Assembly: GCA_001899525.1 (NCBI GenBank)
Contig: MKVY01000022.1
Span: 65,870-129,869 of the forward strand
From: Rhizobiales bacterium 65-9
Lineage (GTDB): Bacteria > Pseudomonadota > Alphaproteobacteria > Rhizobiales > Beijerinckiaceae
DNA: 64,000 nt
Reading direction: 5' to 3'
Part shown: positions 10,239-20,664 of the stretch, one piece after another
Layout: each line of letters starts with the position of its first letter
How positions within the stretch are numbered: position 1 is the stretch's first letter
Notes under the pieces: generated by a model
What the model was told of the DNA's origin: nothing
Database searches by the model: none
Seen by the model: the letters and a program-made list of their open reading frames with translations, nothing else
Translations under genes and position numbers: made by a program

Positions 10239-11630
10239 ATGAGCAACAAGATGTGGGGCGGGCTTTATGCGGCCGGACCCGCCGCGATCATGGAAGAGAT
10301 CAACGCCTCGATCGACTTCGACCAGAAGCTCTGGCGACAGGACATCCGCGGCTCGCTGGCCCATGTCGCCATGCTGGCGGCGGTCGGCGTGGTGTCGAAG
10401 GCGGACGCGAAAAGCATCGCGCAGGGGTTACAGGCGGTCGGCAAGGAAATCGAGAGCGGCCAGTTCACTTTTTCGCGGGCGCTCGAGGACATCCATATGA
10501 ATGTCGAGTCGCGGCTGGCCGAGTTGATCGGGCCGGCGGCGGGGCGGCTGCACACCGCGCGCTCGCGCAACGATCAGGTCGCGCTCGACACGCGCCTCTG
10601 GGTCCGCGACACGATCGACCAGCTCATCGCGCAGATTCGCGAACTCCAGGGCGCGCTCGCCGAAAAGGCGCTCGCTTATGCGGATGCGATCATGCCGGGC
10701 TTCACCCATCTCCAGTCCGCGCAGCCGACGACGTTCGGCCATCATCTGCTCGCCTATGTCGAGATGCTCGGCCGCGACGCGTCGCGCCTTGTCGATGCGC
10801 GCAAGCGCATGAACGAATGCCCGCTCGGCGCGGCCGCGCTCGCCGGCACATCGTTCCCCATTGATCGCGCGATGACCGCGAAAGCGCTCGGTTTCGACAG
10901 GCCGACGGCGAATTCCCTCGATTCCGTCGGCGACCGCGATTTCGCGCTGGAGGCTCTGGCGGCGGCGTCGATCTGCGCGATGCATCTCTCGCGCTTCGCC
11001 GAGGAGATCGTGATCTGGACGACGGCGCAATTCGGATTCGTGCGGCTGTCGGATCAGTTCAGCACCGGCTCCTCGATCATGCCGCAGAAACGCAATCCCG
11101 ACGCCGCCGAGCTGGTGCGCGGCAAGATCGGGCGCATCATCGGCGCGCTCAACGGCCTGCTGATCGTCATGAAGGGATTGCCGCTCACCTATGGCAAGGA
11201 CATGCAGGAGGACAAGGAGGGCCTGTTCGACGCGCTCTCCACGCTCTCTCTCTGCCTCGCCGCCATGACCGGCATGACGCGCGACATGGAGCCGCAGCTC
11301 GACCGCATGAGAGACGCCGCCGGCGCCGGCTACGCCACCGCGACCGATCTCGCGGACTGGCTGGTCCGGACTCTCAATCTGCCGTTCCGGGACGCCCACC
11401 ACGTCACCGGCCGCATCGTGGCGCTCGCATCGAAGCGTGGCGTCGGCCTGGAGGAGCTGTCGCTCGCGGACATGCAGGCCGTCGATCAGCGCATCACGAA
11501 GGACGTCTTCGGCGTGCTGGGCGTGGAGAAATCGGTCCGCAGCCGCACCAGTTACGGCGGCACGGCGCCCGCGAACGTCAGGCGGCAGGCGCAGCGCTGG
11601 CTGAAGGCGCTGGCGAAGACGAAGGGGTAA
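10239..11630 (+). CDS. argH: Argininosuccinate lyase
   Basis: Last step of arginine biosynthesis: argininosuccinate to arginine + fumarate. It has 463 aa from the ATG at 10239 ([10 protein letters not shown]), the normal length. The fumarase/ASL superfamily signature [12 protein letters not shown] is at residues 277-288, and the [12 protein letters not shown] and [14 protein letters not shown] blocks are at about 107-118 and 157-169. The ATG overlaps the opposite start region of the TlpA-like gene. It is followed by a small lipoprotein and lysA, an order seen in many Hyphomicrobiales. Confidence 0.97.
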   Translation: MSNKMWGGLYAAGPAAIMEEINASIDFDQKLWRQDIRGSLAHVAMLAAVGVVSKADAKSIAQGLQAVGKEIESGQFTFSRALEDIHMNVESRLAELIGPAAGRLHTARSRNDQVALDTRLWVRDTIDQLIAQIRELQGALAEKALAYADAIMPGFTHLQSAQPTTFGHHLLAYVEMLGRDASRLVDARKRMNECPLGAAALAGTSFPIDRAMTAKALGFDRPTANSLDSVGDRDFALEALAAASICAMHLSRFAEEIVIWTTAQFGFVRLSDQFSTGSSIMPQKRNPDAAELVRGKIGRIIGALNGLLIVMKGLPLTYGKDMQEDKEGLFDALSTLSLCLAAMTGMTRDMEPQLDRMRDAAGAGYATATDLADWLVRTLNLPFRDAHHVTGRIVALASKRGVGLEELSLADMQAVDQRITKDVFGVLGVEKSVRSRTSYGGTAPANVRRQAQRWLKALAKTKG

Positions 11631-11702
11631 CCTCCCTCGCCTATCCTCCCCTCGCAACGTCCGGCGGCTTCTGTATAGTCCGCCGCGATCCGGAGAGTGT
11701 CA

Positions 11703-11957
11703 GTGTCGCCTATGGTCCGCTGCTTCAAGATTGGCGTCGTCGCCCTGTCGCTGGCGCTGGCCGTCGCCGCTTGCGGGCGACGCGGCGCGCTCGAGGCGCC
11801 GCCCGGCGGCAAGGCCATCCCCGGAGCCGACAACGCGCAGCCCGGCGACCAGCAGCCGAACAATCCCGCGATCGGAAACCCGCTCGGACAGCCGCAACAG
11901 AAATCCGAGCCGATCAAGCCGCCCTCCGGCCCCTTCGCGCTTGACTTCCTTCTCTGA
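11703..11957 (+). CDS. Small lipoprotein, LptM-like
   Basis: About 84 aa. A signal peptide ends in the lipobox VAAC followed by GRRGALEAPP, then a Pro/Gln-rich tail ending GPFALDFLL. In alphaproteobacteria and enterobacteria a short lipoprotein of this kind precedes lysA. The enterobacterial one (YifL/LptM) helps disulfide maturation of the LPS transporter LptD, and this could be its counterpart by position and the CGRRGAL start; the sequence alone is weak. GTG at 11703 has GGAGAG 5 nt upstream; ATG at 11712 is the alternative. Confidence 0.75.
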   Translation: MSPMVRCFKIGVVALSLALAVAACGRRGALEAPPGGKAIPGADNAQPGDQQPNNPAIGNPLGQPQQKSEPIKPPSGPFALDFLL

Positions 11958-11976
11958 GAGTTAGCGGCGTTTCGCC

Positions 11977-13245
11977 ATGCATCATTTCGCCTATCGCAAT
12001 GGCGTCATGCACGCCGAGGATGTCAATCTGCGCGACATCGCGCGCGCCGTCGGCACGCCCTTCTACTGCTATTCGACCGCGACTCTGACGCGGCACTTCC
12101 GCGTATTCTCAGAAGCCTTCGCCGGAACGCGCGCGATCGTCTGCTACGCGATGAAGGCCAACTCCAATCAGGCCGTGCTGCGCACCTTCGCCAGGCTCGG
12201 CGCCGGCATGGACATCGTCTCGCGCGGCGAGCTGCGGCGCGCGCTGGCGGCGGGCGTTCCCGGATCGCGCATCGTCTTCTCGGGCGTCGGAAAAACCCGC
12301 GAGGAGATGGCCGAGGCGCTCGATGCGGAGATTCTCTGCTTCAACGTCGAATCCGAGCCTGAATTGCGCGCCCTGTCGGAGGTCGCCGCGTCGAAGGGCG
12401 CGACCGCGCGCGTGTCGGTCAGGGTCAATCCCGACGTCGACGCGAAAACCCATGCGAAGATCTCGACCGGGAAATTCGGCGACAAGTTCGGCGTTCCGAT
12501 CTCGCGCGCCCGCGACGTCTATGCGCTCGCGGCGCGCCTGCCCGGCCTGTCCGTCGCCGGCGTCGACATGCATATCGGCTCGCAGATCATCGATCTCGAA
12601 CCGTTCGACAACGCGGCCGCTCTGCTGGCCGAGCTCGCGCGCGATCTGATGGGCGCGGGCCATCCGCTGCGCCATGTCGATTTCGGCGGCGGCCTGGGCG
12701 TTCCCTATCGCGAGGACAACGAGCCGCCGCCCGACCCCGCCGCCTATGCGCGGATCATTCTCAGGCATGCCCGCGATCTCGGACTCGAACTCATTTTCGA
12801 GCCGGGCCGCATGATGGTCGGCAACGCCGGCGTGCTGGTCTTCTCGGTCATCTATGTGAAGCAGGGCGAGGCGAAGACCTTCGTCATCGGCGACGCGGCG
12901 ATGAACGACCTTATCCGCCCGACGCTTTATGAGGCGCATCACGACATCAAGCCGGTCGTCGCGCCGTCCCGCGATGCGGCCTGGATCGAGGCCGACATCG
13001 TCGGCCCGGTCTGCGAAAGCGGCGATTTTCTTGCGCAGGGCCGCAAGATTCCCGCGGTCGCCAGCGGCGATCTCATGGTGGTGATGACGGCTGGCGCCTA
13101 TGGCGCGGTCCAGGCCGGAACCTACAACACGCGGCCGCTGATTCCCGAAGTCCTCGTCCACGGAGCGGAATGGGCGGTCGTGCGCCCGCGCCCCAGCTAT
13201 GAGGAGCTGATCGGCCTCGACCGCACGCCCGACTGGCTCGCCTGA
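11977..13245 (+). CDS. lysA: Diaminopimelate decarboxylase
   Basis: Final step of lysine biosynthesis, meso-diaminopimelate to lysine + CO2, PLP-dependent. 422 aa with an alanine-racemase-like barrel. The PLP lysine is in CYAMKANSNQAVL (about residue 59), the phosphate-binding glycines in FGGGLGVPY, and EPGRMMVGNAG forms the cofactor-binding loop. The C-terminal catalytic Cys is in GPVCESGDFLA. It lies 19 bp after the small lipoprotein and is probably co-transcribed with argH. Confidence 0.97.
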   Translation: MHHFAYRNGVMHAEDVNLRDIARAVGTPFYCYSTATLTRHFRVFSEAFAGTRAIVCYAMKANSNQAVLRTFARLGAGMDIVSRGELRRALAAGVPGSRIVFSGVGKTREEMAEALDAEILCFNVESEPELRALSEVAASKGATARVSVRVNPDVDAKTHAKISTGKFGDKFGVPISRARDVYALAARLPGLSVAGVDMHIGSQIIDLEPFDNAAALLAELARDLMGAGHPLRHVDFGGGLGVPYREDNEPPPDPAAYARIILRHARDLGLELIFEPGRMMVGNAGVLVFSVIYVKQGEAKTFVIGDAAMNDLIRPTLYEAHHDIKPVVAPSRDAAWIEADIVGPVCESGDFLAQGRKIPAVASGDLMVVMTAGAYGAVQAGTYNTRPLIPEVLVHGAEWAVVRPRPSYEELIGLDRTPDWLA

Positions 13246-13361
13246 TGCGAATGTGATCCGGCGCGCCTTCGCTTCCCGAGGGACTGGCGCGATTATCGCC
13301 TTTTGCCCGCCCTCTTTCATGCTAACTTTTCCGGCATGAGGGTTGCGGAAAGGAAGAGCCG

Positions 13362-16025
13362 ATGACCGGGTCCCCCGGACGACTCGATTCTCGCGCGGCC
13401 AGCCTGGGGGCGCAGACGCGCCTCACAAGGCTGTCTGCTCGCGCCGCCCGCGCCATCGCCGCCGAGCGTCTGTGGCGCGCTGTCGCGCCGGCGCTGGCCG
13501 TGATCGCCGTTTTCCTTTCCGTGTCGTGGCTCGGTCTGTGGAGCGACCTTCCGCCGGCCGGCCGCATGGCCGGCGTCGCCCTGTTCGGGGCCGCGATCGT
13601 CGCGACGCTCTGGCCGCTGCGGCGGCTGGCCCGTCCGACCGCCTCCGAAACGATCGCCCGCGTCGACGCTGACGCGGCCCTGGCGCACCGCCCGGCTTCG
13701 GCCCTCACCGATCGTCTCGCATCCGGAACAGCCGATGAGGATTCGCGGCTGCTGTGGGAATTGCACCAGCGGCAGGCGGCGGCGGCGCTGGAGAAGGCGC
13801 GGCTCGCCCGGCCGAAACCCGCCTTGTCCCGGCGCGACCCCTGGGCGCTTCGCATCGCGGCCCTGCTCGCGGCGGTCGGCGCGGCGGCCTACGCCGGCGG
13901 CGAATGGCGCGCGCGCCTCGCCCAGCCCTTCGACTGGTCGGCCCCCGCGATCGCCGCCGCGGGATCGCGGATCGACGGCTGGATCGATCCCCCGCCTTAC
14001 ACCCGCGTCGCCCCGACGATCCTGACCCTTGCGGCCAACGAGGCCGCGCGCACGATCAAGGCGCCCGCCAACAGCACGCTGGTCATCCGCGCCGCCGGCG
14101 CGCCCGATCTTGCGATCACGACGAGCGGCGGGCTGAAACCCGTCGAGACCGACAAGAAGCCCGGCGACGGCTCGATCGAGAAGCGCTGGACGATCGGCGA
14201 CTCCGGCGCCGTCGAGGTGAAGCGCGGCCTTCAGACGCTCGCCCGCCTGTCGCTCGAATCGATTCCCGACCAGGCCCCGGCCATTTCGCTGAACACGCCG
14301 CCGAAGAACAACGCGCGCGGCACGCTGACCCTGAATTACAAGGTCGAGGACGACTACGGCGTCGTCGGGGGCGAGGCGATTTTCGAGCGCGCGCCGCAGG
14401 CGCAGGCGAACGCCCGCATTCCGCGTCCGCTGGCGCAGCCGCCGCGCTTGCCGCTGTCGCTGCCGGCCGAGCCGCGCGGCGTCGGCGAGGGCCAGTCGAT
14501 TCTCGATCTGTCGTCCCATCCCTGGGGCGGCGCGCGCGTGCGCATGACCCTGTCCGTCAAGGACGAGGCGGGCCAGGAAGGAAAAAGCGAGCCGGTCGAA
14601 TTGACATTGCCGCAGCGGCCTTTCTCGAAGCCGCTCGCCAAGGCGCTGGTCGAATTGCGCCGCACGCTCGTGCTCGACGCCAACATGAAACCGCGCGTGC
14701 TGTCCTCGCTCGACGCGCTGATGCTCAATCCGGAGCGGTTCACGCCGGAGACCGCGATCTTCCTCGGCCTCAAGACCGCCTATGCGCGGCTGCGCATGGC
14801 GCGCAAGGACGTCGAGCTGATGGATGTGGCGGACTATCTGTGGGACATGGCCGTGCAGATCGAGGACGGCGACCTCTCCCAGTCCGAGCGCGACCTGCGC
14901 GCCGCGCAGGAGGCCCTGCGGGAAGCGCTCGAGCGCGGCGCCTCCGACGAGGAGATCAAGCGGCTGACGCAGGATCTCCGCGCCGCGCTGGACAAATACA
15001 TGCGCGAACTCGCCGAGCAGATGCGCCGCGACGCCCAGCAGCAGAACGCCGACAATCAGCGGCCCGATCCGAACATGCGCACGATCCGCCCCGAGGATCT
15101 GAAGAACATGATCGACCGCATGGAGCAGCTCGCGCAGCAAGGCGCGCGCGACGAGGCCCGGCGCATGCTGGATAATCTCCAGCAGATGCTCGACAACCTT
15201 CAGACCGCGCGCCCGGGCCAGCGCGGCCAGGACCCGCTGGCGCGCGAGATGAACCGCGCCCTCGACGAACTCGACAAGATGGCGCGCGACCAGCAGGCGC
15301 TGCGCGACGAGACCTTCCAGGAAGGCCAGCAGCGTCGCGGCCAGCAGCGGATGGACCGGAATCGCCAGCAGCAGGGCCAGCGTGGTCAGCAGGGTCAACG
15401 CGGACAGCGCGGACAACAGGGCCAGCAAGGTCAGCAAGGCATGCAGGGAGACCAGGGCGACCAGGACCAGGCCGAGGCGGGCGAAGGCCAGCAGGGACAG
15501 GGCGGCCAGGGCCTGGCCGAACGGCAGCAGCGGCTGCGCGAGCGCCTTGAAGAGCTGCGCCGGCGCATGCGCGGTCTGGGCATGAACGGCCAGCAGATGC
15601 AGGAAGCCGAGGAGGCCATGCGTGAAGCCGAAGGCCAGCTCGGCCAGGGACAGCAGGGGCAGGCCGCCGACGCCCAGGGCCGCGCGCTCGACGCGCTGCG
15701 CCGCGGCGCCCAGAATCTGGCCCAGCAGATGATGGACGGCCTCGGCGATCCCAATGGAGAGCAGGCGGATGCCGCCGACAATGACAGCCCCGGCAATACG
15801 CCGCAGAATCGCCGCGCCGGCGGACAGAACAACGACGATCCGCTCGGCCGCCCGACACGCAGCCGCGACGCGATGGACAACAGCCGCGTGCGCGTGCCCA
15901 GGCCGGGCGAGAGCGCGACCGAGCGCGCCCAGAGGGTGCTCGAGGAGTTGCGCCGGCGCCTGGGCGACACGACGCGCTCCGGCGAGGAGCTGGATTATCT
16001 CAAGCGGCTTCTGTCGCCCTACTGA
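13362..16025 (+). CDS. Large DUF4175 / TIGR02302 family membrane protein
   Basis: 887 aa. Two N-terminal transmembrane segments (about residues 40-60 and 65-80, with a third hydrophobic stretch near 165-180) precede a periplasmic beta-rich part and a long alpha-helical C-terminal half rich in Gln, Arg, Glu and Asp. Residues about 660-720 are a low-complexity run of QGQ/GQRGQQ repeats. The family is restricted to alphaproteobacteria, usually sits after lysA, and has no established function; an envelope role is my inference. GGAAAGGAAG just upstream supports the ATG at 13362. Confidence 0.85.
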   Translation: MTGSPGRLDSRAASLGAQTRLTRLSARAARAIAAERLWRAVAPALAVIAVFLSVSWLGLWSDLPPAGRMAGVALFGAAIVATLWPLRRLARPTASETIARVDADAALAHRPASALTDRLASGTADEDSRLLWELHQRQAAAALEKARLARPKPALSRRDPWALRIAALLAAVGAAAYAGGEWRARLAQPFDWSAPAIAAAGSRIDGWIDPPPYTRVAPTILTLAANEAARTIKAPANSTLVIRAAGAPDLAITTSGGLKPVETDKKPGDGSIEKRWTIGDSGAVEVKRGLQTLARLSLESIPDQAPAISLNTPPKNNARGTLTLNYKVEDDYGVVGGEAIFERAPQAQANARIPRPLAQPPRLPLSLPAEPRGVGEGQSILDLSSHPWGGARVRMTLSVKDEAGQEGKSEPVELTLPQRPFSKPLAKALVELRRTLVLDANMKPRVLSSLDALMLNPERFTPETAIFLGLKTAYARLRMARKDVELMDVADYLWDMAVQIEDGDLSQSERDLRAAQEALREALERGASDEEIKRLTQDLRAALDKYMRELAEQMRRDAQQQNADNQRPDPNMRTIRPEDLKNMIDRMEQLAQQGARDEARRMLDNLQQMLDNLQTARPGQRGQDPLAREMNRALDELDKMARDQQALRDETFQEGQQRRGQQRMDRNRQQQGQRGQQGQRGQRGQQGQQGQQGMQGDQGDQDQAEAGEGQQGQGGQGLAERQQRLRERLEELRRRMRGLGMNGQQMQEAEEAMREAEGQLGQGQQGQAADAQGRALDALRRGAQNLAQQMMDGLGDPNGEQADAADNDSPGNTPQNRRAGGQNNDDPLGRPTRSRDAMDNSRVRVPRPGESATERAQRVLEELRRRLGDTTRSGEELDYLKRLLSPY

Positions 16026-16030
16026 AGCGC

Positions 16031-16069
16031 GGGCGGCTGTTCCGCCCGACCCTCCCGCGCTAAGCGGGA
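16031..16069. other. Two small hairpins after the DUF4175 gene
   Basis: GGGCGG/CCGCCC (16031-16047, 5 nt loop) and TCCCGC/GCGGGA (16053-16069, 5 nt loop) lie in tandem directly after the stop. Neither is followed by a T-run, so termination is uncertain. They could be RNA-processing or stability structures. Confidence 0.4.
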
Positions 16070-16111
16070 AGGACCGATGAATCGCCCGGAGGGCGCCATG
16101 AGCTTCCCGCT

Positions 16112-16297
16112 ATGAGTTTCGGCAGCGGCATCGCCTCGATCGCCGTGGGCGCGGTTGTGATCGTCCTGCTCATGGGCATCGCCAACATGGTGCGCGGCGG
16201 CAGTCCCAACATGTCTCAGACCCTCATGCGGTGGCGCGTCGCTCTGCAGTTCATCGCCATCGTCGTCATCATGGCGGTGCTGTGGGCGCGTAGCTGA
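16112..16297 (+). CDS. Twin-transmembrane HIG1-like protein, 61 aa
   Basis: Two transmembrane helices (about residues 6-26 and 43-59) linked by a basic loop ending in MRWRVALQFIAIVVIMAVLW. This matches the bacterial HIG_1_N / 'twin transmembrane protein' family, whose mitochondrial relatives Rcf1 and HIGD1A associate with cytochrome oxidase. The bacterial function is unproven. A 12-codon frame (16077-16115) ends in an ATGA overlap with this start. Confidence 0.8.
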   Translation: MSFGSGIASIAVGAVVIVLLMGIANMVRGGSPNMSQTLMRWRVALQFIAIVVIMAVLWARS

Positions 16298-16397
16298 ACG
16301 GTCGTGCGCGGCAGGTCGCGGCAAGGCGTTGAAACCGGCGCTGGAGCGTGTTCCGATTCCATCGTAACGGATGCGCTGCGGCGGCGCGGGGGGTCTG

Positions 16398-16979
16398 ATG
16401 GTCGTTCTCAACAAGATTTACACGCGCGCCGGCGATGGCGGCCGCACGCGGCTCTCGACCGGCGAACCGCGCCTGAAATCCGATTTGCGCGTCGAGGCTT
16501 ACGGCACGGTCGATGAAGCGAACGCCTGCATCGGCCTCGCGCGGCGGCACGCCGCCGCCGCCGCGCCCGCCATCGACGCCATGCTCGGACGCATCCAGAA
16601 CGACCTCTTCGATCTCGGCGCCGATCTCGCGACGCCGGAAACCGGCAGGGCTCTGTCCTGGGAGCCGCTGCGCGTGACGCAGGCGCAGGTCGACCGGCTC
16701 GAGCGCGAGATCGACGAGCTCAACGCCGCGCTGCAGCCGCTGAACTCGTTCATCCTCCCGGGCGGAAGCCCCACGGCGGCGGCTCTGCATCTCGCGCGGA
16801 CCGTGTCGCGCCGGGCCGAGCGCGCGATGGTGGCGCTTGCGGCCACGGAAGGCGAGATCGTCGGCGCGGCGGCGCTGAAATACATCAACCGCGTGTCCGA
16901 CTTCCTGTTTGTCGCGGCGCGCGCCGTCAACGACAACGGCGCCGGCGACGTGCTCTGGGTTCCCGGCCAGAACCGCTGA
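16398..16979 (+). CDS. Cob(I)yrinic acid a,c-diamide adenosyltransferase, PduO type
   Basis: Transfers the adenosyl group of ATP to cob(I)alamin, the last activation step to coenzyme B12. 193 aa, a five-helix-bundle trimer. The ATP-binding N-terminus is YTRAGDGGRTRLSTG (about residues 8-22), and the second signature SRRAERAMVALA lies near residue 137, followed by YINRVSDFLFVAAR. ATG at 16398 gives the usual MVVLNKIYTRAGD start. Downstream, after 5 bp, is a rhomboid protease. Confidence 0.93.
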   Translation: MVVLNKIYTRAGDGGRTRLSTGEPRLKSDLRVEAYGTVDEANACIGLARRHAAAAAPAIDAMLGRIQNDLFDLGADLATPETGRALSWEPLRVTQAQVDRLEREIDELNAALQPLNSFILPGGSPTAAALHLARTVSRRAERAMVALAATEGEIVGAAALKYINRVSDFLFVAARAVNDNGAGDVLWVPGQNR

Positions 16980-16984
16980 CGCGC

Positions 16985-17689
16985 ATGGTCATCCCGCTCC
17001 ACGACGATGTGCCGCTGCGTCATATCCGTCGTCCTGTCGCAACCTATGCGCTGATCGTCGTCAATGTCGCCGTCTGGCTTCTGACGGAGGGCGTGCGTTC
17101 GGCGGAGACGATGCAGGCCGCCGCGATCGGCTTCGGCGTCATTCCGTCGGTGCTGTTCGGCGTGGATCATGTCGCGCCGGAGCTCCTGTCGGTTCCCGCC
17201 CCCGCGACGCTCGTCACGTCGCTGTTTCTGCACGCAGGCTTTCTTCATATCGCCGGCAACATGCTGTTCCTCTGGGTCTTCGGCGACAATGTCGAGGATG
17301 CGATGGGCTCGCTGCGCTTCCTCGCCTTCTATCTCGTTTGCGGCGTCTGCGCCGCGCTAGCGCACGCCTATGCGCTGCCGGGGTCGCAGCAACCGCTGAT
17401 CGGAGCGTCCGGCGCCGTCGCAGGCATCGTCGCCGCCTATGTGATGCTGCATCCCAGGGTGCGGCTCTGGGCTCTGTTCCTCGCCCGCATCCCGCTCAAG
17501 CTGCGCGCGATCTACGTCATCGGCTTCTGGATCCTGTTTCAGATCGGCATGGCCTTCTATGGCGGCCCGAGCGAGGTCGGCTGGTGGGCGCATGTCGGCG
17601 GCTTCCTCGCGGGTGTCGTTCTCACGCCCATTCTCATCCAGCCTGGCGTGCGCCTGTTCGGCCGGGAGGACGGCCCCGACCCGGCTTAG
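16985..17689 (+). CDS. Rhomboid-family intramembrane serine protease
   Basis: 234 aa with about six transmembrane helices. The catalytic serine lies in IGASGAVAG (GxSG, near residue 140) and the catalytic histidine in AHVGGFLAG near residue 202. The second-helix HxGxxHxxxN-like segment reads HAGFLHIAGNMLFLW (about 82-96). Rhomboids cut single-pass membrane proteins within the bilayer. It overlaps no other gene, but the 5 bp spacing to the adenosyltransferase suggests one transcript. Confidence 0.92.
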   Translation: MVIPLHDDVPLRHIRRPVATYALIVVNVAVWLLTEGVRSAETMQAAAIGFGVIPSVLFGVDHVAPELLSVPAPATLVTSLFLHAGFLHIAGNMLFLWVFGDNVEDAMGSLRFLAFYLVCGVCAALAHAYALPGSQQPLIGASGAVAGIVAAYVMLHPRVRLWALFLARIPLKLRAIYVIGFWILFQIGMAFYGGPSEVGWWAHVGGFLAGVVLTPILIQPGVRLFGREDGPDPA

Positions 17690-17707
17690 GCTCACCCTGT
17701 CTGAACA

Positions 17708-17736
17708 TTGACATTCTTCGTGGGCCATCGTTACGG
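17708..17736 (+). promoter_or_regulatory. Possible promoter upstream of etfB
   Basis: A perfect -35 TTGACA at 17708-17713 is followed after 17 nt by TTACGG, a poor -10. It lies about 120 bp before etfB, in a gap with no gene. The call rests on the -35 only. Confidence 0.3.
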
Positions 17737-17857
17737 TCCGCCGCGTTTTCGGCGGGTTTTCCGAGGTTTTCGCTGAGAGGAATCGTCTCTGCGAGCGGCC
17801 GCGTGAAGGATCGCTGCGAAACCTCGCCGACCTGTTTGATGGATGGATGGCTTTCCG

Positions 17858-18607
17858 ATGAAGATCCTGGTGCCCGTGAAGCGGGTGGTCGACTACAATG
17901 TGAAAATCCGGGTCAAGTCGGACGGCTCTGGCGTCGAGCTTGCGAATGTGAAGATGAGCATGAACCCCTTCGACGAGATCGCGGTCGAAGAGGCGCTCCG
18001 CCAGAAGGAGGCCGGCAAGGCGACCGAGGTGATCGTCGTGTCGATCGGGCCGCAGCAGGCGGCCGAGACGATCCGCACCGGCCTTGCGATGGGCGCGGAT
18101 CGCGGCGTGCTCGTGAAGACGGACGCCGTCGTGGAGCCGCTCGCGGTCGCGAAGCTGCTCAAGGCTGTGGTCGAGAAGGAGCAGCCGGGCCTCGTGATTC
18201 TCGGCAAGCAGGCGATCGACGATGATTCCAATCAGACCGGCCAGATGCTGGCGGCGCTGCTGAACTGGCCGCAGGGAACCTTCGCCTCGAAGCTCTCGCT
18301 CGGCGACGGCTCGGTGTCGGTCACCCGCGAGGTCGATGGCGGCCTGCAGACGGTGGAGTTGAAGGCGCCCGCGATCGTGACCACGGATCTGCGTCTGAAC
18401 GAGCCGCGCTACGCCTCGCTGCCCAACATCATGAAGGCGAAGAAGAAGCCGATCGACGAGATGACGCCCGACGCGCTCGGCGTCGATGTCGCGCCGCGCA
18501 TGAAGGTGCTGAAGACGACGGAGCCGCCGGGCCGCAAGGCGGGCGTGAAGGTGGCTTCGGTGGCCGAACTCGTCGACAAGCTCAAGAACGAGGCGGGAGT
18601 CCTCTGA
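17858..18607 (+). CDS. etfB: Electron transfer flavoprotein, beta subunit
   Basis: 249 aa ETF beta subunit, which with EtfA carries electrons from acyl-CoA and other dehydrogenases to ETF-ubiquinone oxidoreductase. The start [20 protein letters not shown] is diagnostic. The AMP-binding region follows [20 protein letters not shown] (about residues 117-136). The frame opens at 17843, but the ATG at 17858 is the conserved start. etfA follows after 73 bp. Confidence 0.96.
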   Translation: MKILVPVKRVVDYNVKIRVKSDGSGVELANVKMSMNPFDEIAVEEALRQKEAGKATEVIVVSIGPQQAAETIRTGLAMGADRGVLVKTDAVVEPLAVAKLLKAVVEKEQPGLVILGKQAIDDDSNQTGQMLAALLNWPQGTFASKLSLGDGSVSVTREVDGGLQTVELKAPAIVTTDLRLNEPRYASLPNIMKAKKKPIDEMTPDALGVDVAPRMKVLKTTEPPGRKAGVKVASVAELVDKLKNEAGVL

Positions 18608-18680
18608 GCGGAGCGACGCGGGCGTCGCGACCATCGCAGGACAGCAGGCGCGGCTCGCGCCGATAACGGGATAATATCAC

Positions 18681-19616
18681 ATGACCACGCTTCTGATCGT
18701 CGAACATGACAACAAGTCGCTCAGCGAGGCGACCGCCAAGGCGCTGACCGCCGCCAGGCAGCTTGGCGCGCCCGTGCACGCCCTCGTTGCGGGCGCGAAT
18801 GTCGGCGCGGTCGCCGACGCTGTCGCGAAGCTGGACGGCGTGGAGAAGGTCCGCGTCGCCGACGCGGCCGTCTATGAGCACGCGCTCGCGGAGCCGCTCG
18901 CCGCGCTGATCGTGTCGCTCGCGGGCGACTACGATGCGATCGTCGCGCCGTCGACGTCGAACGGCAAGAACGTGCTGCCGCGCGTCGCCGCCCTGCTCGA
19001 CGTCATGCAGGCGTCCGACGTGATCAAGGTCGTCTCGCCCGACACGTTCGAGCGGCCGATCTACGCCGGCAACGCCATCCAGACGGTGCAGATGACCGAC
19101 GCCAAGAAAGTGATCACGGTCCGCACCGCGTCGTTCCAGTCGGCGGGCGCCGGCGCCGGCGCGGCGCCGATCGAGGCGGTCGCGGCGGCGGCCGATCCCG
19201 CGCTCTCGACATTCAAGGGCGAGGAGCTGTCGAAGTCGGACCGGCCCGAGCTGGCGTCCGCCAGGATCATCATCTCCGGCGGCCGCGCGCTCGGCTCGGC
19301 GGAGAATTTCAAGAAGGTGATCGAGCCCGTGGCCGACAAGCTCGGCGCCGCGATGGGCGCGTCGCGCGCCGCCGTCGACGCCGGCTACGCGCCGAACGAC
19401 TGGCAGGTCGGCCAGACCGGCAAGGTCGTGGCCCCGCAGCTCTATATCGCGGCCGGCATCTCGGGCGCGATCCAGCATCTCGCCGGCATGAAGGATTCGA
19501 AGGTGATCGTCGCGATCAACAAGGACGAGGAGGCGCCGATCTTTCAGGTCGCCGACTACGGCCTCGTCGGCGATCTCTTCACGATCCTGCCCGAGCTTGA
19601 AAAAGCTCTGGGCTGA
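18681..19616 (+). CDS. etfA: Electron transfer flavoprotein, alpha subunit
   Basis: 311 aa. The C-terminal FAD-binding domain is clear: [18 protein letters not shown] (about 194-211), then [41 protein letters not shown], the ETF-alpha signature, and [15 protein letters not shown] near residue 275. It forms the heterodimer with EtfB. The dehydrogenase gene follows 12 bp later, so the three are one operon feeding electrons from fatty acid or amino acid oxidation. Confidence 0.97.
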   Translation: MTTLLIVEHDNKSLSEATAKALTAARQLGAPVHALVAGANVGAVADAVAKLDGVEKVRVADAAVYEHALAEPLAALIVSLAGDYDAIVAPSTSNGKNVLPRVAALLDVMQASDVIKVVSPDTFERPIYAGNAIQTVQMTDAKKVITVRTASFQSAGAGAGAAPIEAVAAAADPALSTFKGEELSKSDRPELASARIIISGGRALGSAENFKKVIEPVADKLGAAMGASRAAVDAGYAPNDWQVGQTGKVVAPQLYIAAGISGAIQHLAGMKDSKVIVAINKDEEAPIFQVADYGLVGDLFTILPELEKALG

Positions 19617-19628
19617 GGCGGGCCAGCG

Positions 19629-20510
<882 letters not shown>

Positions 20511-20516
20511 TCAGAA

Positions 20517-20565
20517 GCGAATAGCGAGTGGCGAGTGGGGAGTAGCGAGTAGAAAATAGAAAGTT
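20517..20565. repeat. Degenerate 7 bp tandem repeats
   Basis: Seven consecutive 7-mers beginning GCGAATA, GCGAGTG, GCGAGTG, GGGAGTA, GCGAGTA, then decaying to GAAAATA and GAAAGTT. A shorter array in the opposite orientation (CATTCGC units) lies about 50 bp downstream. The set fills the gap between hbd and mtnP. No gene is apparent. Confidence 0.75.
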
Positions 20566-20617
20566 TTTGGGCGTCGCATCCGGATCTCCTGGCTCCCTGC
20601 GCCCCGTTTGCTGTTAT

Positions 20618-20652
20618 CATTCGCCATTCGCTGCTTTTCATTCGCCATCCAT
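20618..20652. repeat. Inverted 7 bp repeat array (CATTCGC units)
   Basis: Three CATTCGC units plus degenerate ones, with the same 7 bp period as the array at 20517-20565 but as its reverse complement, so the two could fold into one long imperfect stem. It ends 13 bp before the mtnP start. Confidence 0.65.
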
Positions 20653-20664
20653 CCGGAGTCGCCC

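Noticed and set aside
13317-15437. Open frame of 706 aa on the minus strand
   Set aside because: Antisense to the DUF4175 gene; Arg/Leu-rich with no domain. High GC at third positions keeps the opposite frame open.
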